Translations under genes and position numbers: made by a program
The notes under the pieces: model-generated
Databases searched by the model: none
What the model was told of the DNA's origin: nothing
The model's input: only the letters and a program-made list of their open reading frames with translations
Shown: in pieces, positions 1-6,591 of the stretch
Numbering within the stretch: position 1 is the first letter of the stretch
How the letters are laid out: the number at the start of each line of letters is the position of its first letter
Assembly (NCBI GenBank): GCA_009778425.1
Contig: WRJU01000233.1
Location: 1-15,059, forward strand
Length of the DNA: 15,059 nucleotides
From: Pseudomonadota bacterium
Lineage (GTDB): Bacteria > Pseudomonadota > Gammaproteobacteria > Burkholderiales > Rhodocyclaceae
Reading direction: 5' to 3'

Positions 1-951
1 ATGGAAGCCAAGCGCGGCCCAGGGCTGGTGTTCGTGAACTGCATGGAAAAGCTGACCATGAACAGCCCGCGCGAAACCTTGCGGGTCAGGCTGCGTTCGG
101 CGATGGATGCGGGCATCGACGGCATCACCCTGGCCGCTGGCCTGCACCTGGGCTCATTTGCGCTGATCGAGGATCATCCGAGGTTCCACGACGTCAAACT
201 CGGCATCATCGTTTCATCCTTGCGCGCGCTCCAGCTTTTCCTGAAAAAAAACGCGCGCGGCAGCGGCAGGCTGCCCGATTACATCGTGGTCGAAGGGCCT
301 CTGGCAGGCGGGCATCTCGGTTTCGGGGAAGATTGGGCGCAATACGACCTCATGACCATCCTGGCGGAAATCCGGGATTGGCTGCGCGCAGAGAAACTCG
401 ATATTCCGTTGATTCCCGCCGGGGGAATTTTCACGGGAGGCGACGCGGTGGCGTTTCTGGAGCAGGGCGCGTCTGCCGTGCAAGTGGCGACTCGCTTTAC
501 TGTTACGCAGGAATGCGGGTTGCCGGATGACGTGAAACAGGCTTATTTCCAGGCGACCGAAGAGCAGATCGAAGTCAACAATGCCTCGCCGACCGGTTAT
601 CCGATGCGGATGCTTAAAGGGTGTCCCGCGCTTGGCAGCGGTGTGCGCCCAAATTGCGAGGCATTTGGTTACTTGCTCGATGCTTCCGGGCATTGCCAAT
701 ATGCGGAAAGTTGGGAACGTGAAAAGGCGAAATTGCCGGCAGGGCAAAAATTCAAGATATGGGATAAAACCTGCCTGTGCACACATATGCGAAATTTTCA
801 TTGCTGGACGTGTGGTCACTATACGTGGCGTCTCAAAGAAACCAGTTTGCGGGAGCCGGATGGCGCTTACCGTTTGCTGAGTGTCGAGCATGTATTTCGC
901 GATTATCAATATAGTACCGGCAGCCGGATTGAATTGCCCTCCCTGGATTGA
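1..951 (+). CDS. nitronate monooxygenase-like flavoprotein (5' end cut off)
   Basis: FMN-dependent TIM-barrel protein of the nitronate monooxygenase / 2-nitropropane dioxygenase family, which oxidises alkyl nitronates. The open frame continues to the window edge and lacks the usual N-terminal glycine-rich FMN segment, so the ATG at position 1 is probably an internal methionine and the gene starts upstream. Visible family marks are EGPLAGGHLGF, with H105 in the AGGH motif that carries the catalytic His in this family, and the phosphate-binding segment PAGGIFTGGDAVAFLEQG (about residues 139-156) followed by AVQVATRF. After the barrel comes a C-terminal region with many cysteines: C208, C219, C232, then C258-x-C260-x7-C268-x2-C271, which resembles a metal or Fe-S site. 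That region is not part of the classic catalytic core. The stop is TGA at 949-951. The family is secure; the substrate is not, since many homologues have unknown substrates. Confidence 0.85.
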   Translation: MEAKRGPGLVFVNCMEKLTMNSPRETLRVRLRSAMDAGIDGITLAAGLHLGSFALIEDHPRFHDVKLGIIVSSLRALQLFLKKNARGSGRLPDYIVVEGPLAGGHLGFGEDWAQYDLMTILAEIRDWLRAEKLDIPLIPAGGIFTGGDAVAFLEQGASAVQVATRFTVTQECGLPDDVKQAYFQATEEQIEVNNASPTGYPMRMLKGCPALGSGVRPNCEAFGYLLDASGHCQYAESWEREKAKLPAGQKFKIWDKTCLCTHMRNFHCWTCGHYTWRLKETSLREPDGAYRLLSVEHVFRDYQYSTGSRIELPSLD

Positions 952-982
952 GCAGATGGGTTTTTCTTTTCCGGATAGGAAG

Positions 983-1012
983 AGGACAGGTATCGTATTG
1001 GGGTGCTAGAAT
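983..1012 (+). promoter_or_regulatory. candidate sigma70 promoter for the cyclase gene
   Basis: An extended -10 element, TGC followed by TAGAAT (1007-1012), lies 18 bases after AGGACA (983-988), a 4/6 match to the -35 consensus. Transcription would start near 1019, giving a leader of about 18 bases with AAGG at 1029-1032 as ribosome binding site. Only sequence similarity supports this. Confidence 0.4.
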
Positions 1013-1036
1013 GTCTGCGTCGGTATTCAAGGTTCA

Positions 1037-2011
1037 ATGGCAATGGCAGCGGATGGGAATGAGGGCAATGCGCTGAAAATCTCTGAACAGGCGGATAAGG
1101 CGGTTGTGTTTGCCGATTTGACCGGCAGCACAAAGCTGTTTGAGTCTCAGGGAAATACCATTGCAACCCAGGTGGTCACTCGTTGTACCCAAATGCTTGG
1201 CAAGCATTTCACCCAGGCGGGCGGACACGTCGTCAAATTTCTTGGCGATGGTCTGCTGGTATTGTTTGACCACAGCGATGAGGCCGTCGAAGCCGCTTCC
1301 CATACCCGTGATGTGCTCTACGAATGCAATATGGAGCATATTGACAGTACGAATACGCCATTGGGGCTCAAGATTGGAATCGAATTCGGTTCAGTCATCG
1401 AACAACGCGGAGATTGTTACGGCGATGCGGTCAACGTCGCGGCCCGTCTCGGCGACCGCGCTGAATCCAATGAGATCCTTCTCGGTGAATCCTTATATAC
1501 CCACTTGCCCGAAGCGCAGCGCATACTTTGCACGGGCATTGACCGTCTCGCTATCAAGGGCAAGACCGGCCTGTTCAAAGTGTGGCGCTTCGATTGGAGG
1601 CACACGGCCGAGACCACGATCACGGGCCCGCTCAATCTGCTCGATGAACGCCTGGGCGCGGTCTCGACGCAAAGGGCTGACATTGATGTGACCGACGGTC
1701 GGCATGAGCAGCTTTTACCTACGGATGGCGCGCTCGTCATCGGACGTAGCGAAAGTTGCGGGCTGGTCATCGATGACAGGCGGGTGTCGCGGCGGCATGC
1801 CCGTATCGAGTGGATTGGCGGGCAGTGTACGCTGACCGATTTCAGCACCAACGGAACCTGGGTGAAGTTTGGCCGTGAGGCCAAACTGGTGATTTTGAAG
1901 CGCGATAACTGTGTGCTGCACGGGCAGGGCATGATCGGCCTGGGAGTGGCTCCTGGGGATGTTGCCTCTGTGACGACGTTCAGTTTTCAGATCGTCAACG
2001 ACGAAGACTGA
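1037..2011 (+). CDS. class III adenylate cyclase with C-terminal FHA domain
   Basis: Predicted cytoplasmic enzyme that makes cAMP from ATP. The cyclase homology domain covers about residues 20-185. It carries the two metal aspartates (D27 in FADLTGST, D71 in KFLGDG), the adenine-selecting pair K67 and D126, and the transition-state residues N133 and R137 in GDAVNVAARL. All residues needed for activity are present, and the Lys/Asp pair argues for ATP over GTP. An FHA domain at about 210-320 shows GRS (236-238), SRRHA (251-255) and STNGTW (270-275), the signature for binding phosphothreonine peptides, so activity or location may respond to a Ser/Thr kinase. No such kinase gene is in the window. 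There is no membrane segment. The start at 1037 follows AAGG at 1029-1032 by only four bases; the in-frame ATG at 1043 has better spacing and could be the true start. The gene converges on the HD-GYP gene with 14 bases between stop codons. Confidence 0.9.
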   Translation: MAMAADGNEGNALKISEQADKAVVFADLTGSTKLFESQGNTIATQVVTRCTQMLGKHFTQAGGHVVKFLGDGLLVLFDHSDEAVEAASHTRDVLYECNMEHIDSTNTPLGLKIGIEFGSVIEQRGDCYGDAVNVAARLGDRAESNEILLGESLYTHLPEAQRILCTGIDRLAIKGKTGLFKVWRFDWRHTAETTITGPLNLLDERLGAVSTQRADIDVTDGRHEQLLPTDGALVIGRSESCGLVIDDRRVSRRHARIEWIGGQCTLTDFSTNGTWVKFGREAKLVILKRDNCVLHGQGMIGLGVAPGDVASVTTFSFQIVNDED

Positions 2012-2022
2012 CGAGCGTCAGT
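2007..2022. terminator. short palindrome between convergent genes, possible weak bidirectional terminator
   Basis: ACTGACG and CGTCAGT form perfect 7-base arms around AG. As RNA this would be a 6-bp stem with a GAGC tetraloop. It includes the cyclase stop codon and ends four bases from the stop codon of the opposing gene. There is no T run on either side, so termination would be weak at best. Confidence 0.25.
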
Positions 2023-2025
2023 TGT

Positions 2026-3162
2026 TCATGCGGGTACTGCCCACTTGAAAATAAAGGAATCGCCCTGCTTGCGGCTGGTTGTGGCGATTTCTTCAAAACC
2101 GTCGGCCACATCGCGGAAAACGTTGATGAGCATGGGGTCGAAGTGTTTGCCGCTACCGTCCAGGATAATCGACCTTGCCATGTCGAGCGGCATTTCTTCC
2201 TTGTAGGGGCGCGCGGAAATCAATGCGTCGTAAACATCGGCAATAGCCATCAGCCGACCTTGCAGGGGAATATTCTTGCCGGCCAGCCCATGCGGATAGC
2301 CGGAGCCATCCCATTTTTCGTGGTGATAGCCGGCGAAACGCTTGGCATGGAAGAGAAAACTGTCTTCATGGGTTTCATGCTCGATTCTTTCGATCGCGTC
2401 TACGCCGCGCGTAGCGTGCGTTTTCATGATCTCGAATTCTTCCGGCGTCAGTTTGCCGGGTTTATTCAGGATGGTATCGCTGATGGCAATTTTGCCCACA
2501 TCGTGAAGTTGTGCGGAGGGAATCAGGAAAGTCAAATCCCAAGACAAAATTTCTTCGAGATATACACCATTTTTCAGCATTTTCTTGACCAGAAGGTCTA
2601 GGTATTGCTGTGTACGCGCAATATGGCCTCCAGTTTTCCGGTCACGGAATTCGACCAGTTCTGCTACGACATTCAAAATGGCAAATTGCATCTGAATAAT
2701 TTGTTTAGCTTTTTGATCCACCTTTTGCATCAGGTTAGTATTAAAACTTTTCAGTTCCTTTTCTTGGGCGGCAATGAGCAGGTGGTTCTTGATCCGGCGC
2801 AGCAGCAGTGCCGGGGAAAACGGCTTGGTGATATAGTCGATTGCGCCGAGAGAAAGCCCTTCCAACTCGCTACCTTCATCGTACCGGGAGGTTACGAAAA
2901 TAACCGGGATTTCGGATAAACGTTCATCGGCCTTTAATTTCCTGATAGCTTCATAGCCACTGATTTCGGGCATTTCGATGTCGAGCAGGATAAGGTCGGG
3001 GGTAATCTTTTCCAACAGATTGAACAAGACCTTACCTGAAGGCAGGGCATAGGTTTCGTAGTGACCGTGGAGAGCATTGCGGGCGATCTTCAGAGTGGTC
3101 ACATTGTCGTCGACGATTACGATGGTCTGCCGGGGAGCACCAGATTTGCGTTGTTCCATCAT
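2026..3162 (-). CDS. response regulator with REC and HD-GYP domains, predicted c-di-GMP phosphodiesterase
   Basis: Two-domain response regulator of the RpfG type, 378 residues. REC domain at about 12-130: acidic pair D18/D19, phosphoacceptor D61 in LLDIEMP, T91 and K113 in TKPF. A helical linker (about 131-160) leads to an HD-GYP domain (about 160-360) with H180, the HD pair H220-D221 in HDVGK, H249, H280-H281, the D285-G-S-G-Y-P signature and D309. HD-GYP domains hydrolyse c-di-GMP to pGpG or GMP, so phosphorylation of D61 should change c-di-GMP breakdown. Odd: the conserved RDxETGxH motif reads RDRKTGGH here, with Lys176 where many homologues have a metal-binding Glu, so the metal site may be two-metal or altered. 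The ATG overlaps the TGA of the upstream REC-Hpt gene by four bases, which suggests translational coupling. AGGGGAT lies just before the start. A second ATG follows immediately as codon 2. Confidence 0.93.
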   Translation of the reverse strand: MMEQRKSGAPRQTIVIVDDNVTTLKIARNALHGHYETYALPSGKVLFNLLEKITPDLILLDIEMPEISGYEAIRKLKADERLSEIPVIFVTSRYDEGSELEGLSLGAIDYITKPFSPALLLRRIKNHLLIAAQEKELKSFNTNLMQKVDQKAKQIIQMQFAILNVVAELVEFRDRKTGGHIARTQQYLDLLVKKMLKNGVYLEEILSWDLTFLIPSAQLHDVGKIAISDTILNKPGKLTPEEFEIMKTHATRGVDAIERIEHETHEDSFLFHAKRFAGYHHEKWDGSGYPHGLAGKNIPLQGRLMAIADVYDALISARPYKEEMPLDMARSIILDGSGKHFDPMLINVFRDVADGFEEIATTSRKQGDSFIFKWAVPA

Positions 3163-4241
3163 TTTTTATCCCCTGCGGTTTCCTGCTTTCGTTGCGCAAG
3201 CCGTTCATGGATGGGTAAAAATTCCATCTGATCGACTTTTTCGCGTAGCCAGGCGATTAATTCCGCTTGAGTTTCATATTTGAAACGTTCAAGCGATTTA
3301 ATGATGTCCTCCAACTCGTCGATTTTGAAATTTGCAGCCGCTTCTTCCATTTGATCCAGCAGGGCCTCATTGGGCGCATGTTTGACAGGTTTTATGTCTG
3401 GCGTGTCGGGTTTGAGCAGGCTGGAAAGGGCGTTCAGGAGTTTTTGGGCGTTTTCGACGAAAAGTGGGGTATTCTGGCTCACGAGCCGGAAATTGCCTGC
3501 CTTGGCGGCATGTTCCAGTTCTTCGGCCTGTTTGCCGATTTCGCAGGCTTTGATGCCGTAACTGCTGCCTTTGATGCCGTGGATGTGGATTGCGTAGTCG
3601 GCAAGCGTCTCTTCGGTAACATTGCATATCTTGGCGATGATACGAGACGTGCTGTCGACATACGAACGAATGATAGAAAGATAGGCGTCCCTGTTTTCGA
3701 TGAAATAATTCAGGCCGGCTTGCCAGTCGATGCCTTCGATCCGGGGAATTTCTTCTTCGGCTGTTTGACCTGTTTTGCCGGGTTCTGCTTCGGCGTTGTG
3801 CATGGGCATGGAAGCAGTGAGAGATTCGCGTTCACTGTCGCGTACCCATAGGCAGAGAATGCTGTCCAGCTTCATGGGGTCTATGGGTTTGCTCAGGAAC
3901 GCCTGGAAGCCTTTTCCCAGGAACTTCTCTTCGCTGTTGGCCTCAGAGTCGGCTGTCAGGGCGATGATGGGGATATTCCTGGCGTAATCGCAATCAAGCT
4001 CTTCGCGGATGATACGGGTGGCTTCCATGCCGTCCATTTCCGGCATCATGTGATCCATGAAAATGGCATCGTATATGACCGTGGAATTTCGCATGCGTTC
4101 AATTGCTTCAATGCCGCTGGCGACGCAATCGACCTGCATCCTGTAAGGCTTCAGGATGCCCTTGGCGACGTCGAGATTGGTCGGCACGTCGTCTACGATG
4201 AGCACCTTGGCGTAGGGCATCGGTATGCGCGTAAACTTCAT
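3159..4241 (-). CDS. REC-Hpt phosphorelay protein
   Basis: Predicted cytoplasmic phosphorelay protein of 360 residues. REC domain at about 10-135: D17/D18, phosphoacceptor D63 in FMDHMMPEMDG, T97 in LTAD, K118 in SKPI. An Hpt domain follows at about 170-275 with phosphoacceptor H221 in the HGIKGSS motif. The last ~70 residues are helical, end in a charged QETAGDKK tail, and match no domain I can name. Such proteins pass phosphate between a hybrid kinase and a final regulator; here the final regulator is probably the HD-GYP protein encoded directly downstream with a 4-base overlap. No histidine kinase is adjacent. I chose the ATG at 4241 because AGGGA lies eight bases upstream and the REC domain then begins normally. 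An in-frame GTG at 4289 would add 16 residues but sits in the loop of a perfect inverted repeat, so it is less likely. Confidence 0.9.
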   Translation of the reverse strand: MKFTRIPMPYAKVLIVDDVPTNLDVAKGILKPYRMQVDCVASGIEAIERMRNSTVIYDAIFMDHMMPEMDGMEATRIIREELDCDYARNIPIIALTADSEANSEEKFLGKGFQAFLSKPIDPMKLDSILCLWVRDSERESLTASMPMHNAEAEPGKTGQTAEEEIPRIEGIDWQAGLNYFIENRDAYLSIIRSYVDSTSRIIAKICNVTEETLADYAIHIHGIKGSSYGIKACEIGKQAEELEHAAKAGNFRLVSQNTPLFVENAQKLLNALSSLLKPDTPDIKPVKHAPNEALLDQMEEAAANFKIDELEDIIKSLERFKYETQAELIAWLREKVDQMEFLPIHERLAQRKQETAGDKK

Positions 4242-4273
4242 GGTAGGCGTCCCTGGCGTATGCGGGGAAAGGA

Positions 4274-4309
4274 CGTTATCGTGCCTCACGGCTGGCGGTC
4301 ACGATAACG
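4274..4309. promoter_or_regulatory. perfect 10-bp inverted repeat upstream of the REC-Hpt gene
   Basis: CGTTATCGTG at 4274-4283 and CACGATAACG at 4300-4309 are exact reverse complements separated by 16 bases. GATAAC then repeats directly after the right arm (to 4314). It lies 33-68 bases upstream of the chosen start of the REC-Hpt gene, where an operator or a leader hairpin would be expected. No T run follows in either direction, so it is not a simple terminator. The protein that might bind is unknown. Confidence 0.45.
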
Positions 4310-4434
4310 ATAACCTGTCTATTAGTGATAGTACGATGCCGTGGCCTGTTCTTGCCGACGTCCGACGGTAAGGACGTGACCTTTGCCACGCGAGGGGCTT
4401 CTTGGATGCCGGATTCTTTGGGAAGGGGGAAGGG

Positions 4435-5832
4435 CTAGTTCCGCGTTTCCAGCAGGGCGTTGATCGCGCGCACGTCTTCTTCGCCCAGGGAGCCGATGGA
4501 TGCTTTCAGCCGCAATTGAGCCAGCATGGTGTCGTAGCGCGCGCGCGCGAGTTTTTGCACTGTGTCGGCGAGCTGGCTTTGGGCGTTGAGGACGTCGATA
4601 TTGATACGCACACCTACCTTGTAGCCCAGGCGGTTGGCTTCAAGCGACGAGGTGGATGAGATTTGTGCCGCTTCCAGCGCCCGCACCTGTGCCATGCCAT
4701 TGGTGACGCCCAGGTAGGCTTCGCGCGCTGCCAGCGCCGCCGCGCGCCGGGCTTCTTCGAGGTCAGAATCGGCCTTGAGCTTAAGCGCCGCCGTTTCGCG
4801 CGTGCGGGATGAGACGTATCCTCCCTGGTAGAGCGGCATATCGAGCTGTACGCCTACCGCGCTGCCTTCGGTACGTTCGACCGAGACCGAAGGGCGGGTA
4901 TTGCGGCTATGGCTTGCCACCAGGTCCAGCGTGGGCAAGTGGCCGGCGCGCGCGCGCTGATATTCGCGCTCCGCGATTTCACGCGCCAGCGTTTGAGTCT
5001 GTACGCCGTAATTGCCTTTCTCGGCAGCATCGACCCACGCGTCGATACTATTTGGCTCCGGATGGGAAAGCATCACGCCGGGTTTGAGACCCGCCAGTTC
5101 TTTGGGTGTGTGCCCGATGATGCGCGCCAGTGCCTCAAGCGACACATCGAGAGTATTGTGGGCGGCGATTTCCTGGGCCGAGGCCAGGTCGAAACGGGAT
5201 TGCGCTTCGTGTACGTCCGTTACCGTGACAGTGCCAACCTTGAAACTGGTGCGCGCCAATTCGAGCTGTTCAGCGGCGGCAGTGCGCAACTGCTCAATGG
5301 CGTGCAATGAGTCCTGGGAGTTGAGTACGTCGAAATAGGCTTCTGCCGTGCGCAGGATCAATTCCTGCGTCTCCTGGTTGAAAATGCTGTTGGCCAGTTC
5401 GGTTTGCAATGCGCCTTCTTTGTACTGATGCCAGTTTTGTACCCGGAACAGGGGGGCGCTGAGTTGCAGCGCATAACTATTACTGCTGTAGCGCCTGTTT
5501 TCTTCCACCCCATTTTGAGGAGTGTAATCGGTGTTGTTTCGTTGCGCGTTGGCGCTGACACCCAGTATCGGCAGCAGGGCGCTTCGTCCCTGTACGCGTT
5601 TTTCCTGGTCGGCTTCGTGCTGCGCGCGCGCGGCGGAGTGGCGGGCGTCATTGGCAAGGGCGTCGTAGTAGGTCTGAAGCAGGTCGGCGGCGCTTGCCGT
5701 GCCTGTGGTCAGCATGAATACAGCCGCCAAGCCGCAACGCCTGAACAGGTGGTGACGAGCCTGTGCCGGGGCAAGCCCGACCGGGAGACCGAGGTCACTC
5801 GAATCGGGGCGGTCAGGGACACAGGATTCCAC
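4435..5832 (-). CDS. tolC: TolC-family outer-membrane efflux/export channel
   Basis: Trimeric outer-membrane channel subunit that pairs with inner-membrane pumps or type I exporters to pass drugs or proteins through the periplasm. 465 residues, normal for the family. A long basic N-region leads to a hydrophobic segment (about 33-47) with likely signal cleavage at TASA-ADLL, after residue 48. The mature part shows the two-fold TolC repeat: long helical stretches with a LLPILGVSA strand motif in the first half and HLPTLDLVAS plus MPLYQGGYVSSR in the second, and NIDVLNAQSQLAD near the end. The start is GTG at 5832, 11 bases after the stop of the pcm-like gene. No better Met precedes the signal segment. 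A pcm-like gene next to tolC is a common betaproteobacterial order. This protein is distinct from the second TolC-family protein at 10099-11577. Confidence 0.92.
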   Translation of the reverse strand: MESCVPDRPDSSDLGLPVGLAPAQARHHLFRRCGLAAVFMLTTGTASAADLLQTYYDALANDARHSAARAQHEADQEKRVQGRSALLPILGVSANAQRNNTDYTPQNGVEENRRYSSNSYALQLSAPLFRVQNWHQYKEGALQTELANSIFNQETQELILRTAEAYFDVLNSQDSLHAIEQLRTAAAEQLELARTSFKVGTVTVTDVHEAQSRFDLASAQEIAAHNTLDVSLEALARIIGHTPKELAGLKPGVMLSHPEPNSIDAWVDAAEKGNYGVQTQTLAREIAEREYQRARAGHLPTLDLVASHSRNTRPSVSVERTEGSAVGVQLDMPLYQGGYVSSRTRETAALKLKADSDLEEARRAAALAAREAYLGVTNGMAQVRALEAAQISSTSSLEANRLGYKVGVRINIDVLNAQSQLADTVQKLARARYDTMLAQLRLKASIGSLGEEDVRAINALLETRN

Positions 5833-5843
5833 GGCGAGAGGTT

Positions 5844-6497
5844 TCAGAAGTTGAATGCGGGCGCTTGCGGGACGTGACGCAGCATCGGCACTTCAGTCTC
5901 AAACAGGGAATGGCTCAGAGGGGCTTTTTTGTCCGTGCGCGATGTAACGCATGCCTTCATCGCAGGGGGGGAGCCAACGAAAGTGAACAGCCGCCCGCCG
6001 GGTTTGAGCTGCAAGAGCAAGGATTCAGGGAATTCAGGCAGCCCGCCGGAAACGACGATCACATCATATGGCGCTTGTGTATACCAGCCCTGGGAGGCAT
6101 CGCCTTCTTCCACGGTCACGTTGTCAACGCCATTGCGTGCGAGGTTGTCGCGCGCAAGCTGTGCCAGTTCCGGGTTGATTTCAACTGTATAGACATGATC
6201 CGCATTCGCAGCCAGCAGGGCGGCGAAGTAGCCGCTGCCCGTGCCGACTTCCAGTACCGTGTTGACTCGGGAGGTTCCCATCGCCTGCAGGATGCGTCCT
6301 TCGATGACCGGCTTGAGCATGGTCTGGCCGCCGGACAGCGGGATTTCGATGTCGGCAAAGGCCAGGGTGCGCAACGCGGGAGGCACATAGTCCTCGCGCC
6401 GTACCGTCATCAGCAGTTGACGTACTCCTGGATCCGTGACTCCCCAAGGGCGAACCTGTTGCTCGACCATGTTGAAACGTGCGTGTTCAAAATTCAT
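5844..6497 (-). CDS. protein-L-isoaspartate O-methyltransferase family protein (divergent)
   Basis: Rossmann-fold, SAM-dependent methyltransferase of the Pcm family, 217 residues and cytoplasmic. True Pcm repairs damaged aspartyl/asparaginyl residues. Motif I is clear (VLEVGTGSGYFAALLA, about 81-96), followed by VEINPE (105-110) and GGLPEFPESLLLQLKPGGRL (about 151-170). The substrate-side loop that reads GxGxTISxPxM in classical enzymes is SGGQTMLKPVI here, so the conserved Ile-Ser is lost. The family fold is therefore secure, but isoaspartate repair activity is doubtful. I chose the ATG at 6497 because AGGAAAGAG lies just upstream; an in-frame ATG at 6536 has no such site. The gene is probably co-transcribed with tolC (11-base gap). 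Its first 11 bases overlap a possible 27-codon reading frame. Confidence 0.85.
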   Translation of the reverse strand: MNFEHARFNMVEQQVRPWGVTDPGVRQLLMTVRREDYVPPALRTLAFADIEIPLSGGQTMLKPVIEGRILQAMGTSRVNTVLEVGTGSGYFAALLAANADHVYTVEINPELAQLARDNLARNGVDNVTVEEGDASQGWYTQAPYDVIVVSGGLPEFPESLLLQLKPGGRLFTFVGSPPAMKACVTSRTDKKAPLSHSLFETEVPMLRHVPQAPAFNF

Positions 6498-6570
6498 TGT
6501 CTCTTTCCTGTAAAAGGATGACGGGACGTACTTCATGCGAAACGGTATCCATTTTAGGGAAGTTCGGCAT
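6487..6570 (-). CDS. possible 27-residue small protein or coupling leader ahead of pcm
   Basis: A reading frame of 27 codons starts with ATG at 6570, nine bases after a perfect AGGAGG (6585-6580), the best Shine-Dalgarno sequence I found in the window. It begins 21 bases after the lapD stop codon, and its TGA (6489-6487) overlaps the start of the pcm-like gene by 11 bases. The product begins MPNFPKMDTVSHEVRP, has no membrane segment, and I do not recognise it. It could be a real small protein, or a leader that couples pcm translation to upstream translation. Coding status is unproven. Confidence 0.35.
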   Translation of the reverse strand: MPNFPKMDTVSHEVRPVILLQERDNEF

Positions 6571-6591
6571 GCGCGTCACCCTCCTGCGTGT

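Noticed and set aside
3267..3851. 194-codon plus-strand frame opposite the REC-Hpt gene
   Set aside because: Phe- and Gly-rich mirror of the minus-strand coding frame, without a domain or ribosome binding site.
4242..4289. GTG at 4289 as start of the REC-Hpt gene
   Set aside because: It lies in the loop of the perfect inverted repeat and adds residues outside the REC fold; the ATG at 4241 has a better ribosome binding site.
4358..4377. ACGTCC and GGACGT inverted repeat downstream of tolC as a terminator
   Set aside because: Only six pairs with an 8-base loop, and no T run on the minus strand after it.
5763..6521. 252-codon open frame on the plus strand opposite the pcm-like gene
   Set aside because: It lies wholly antisense to a gene with clear methyltransferase motifs, and its translation shows no recognisable domain and a composition typical of a shadow frame.
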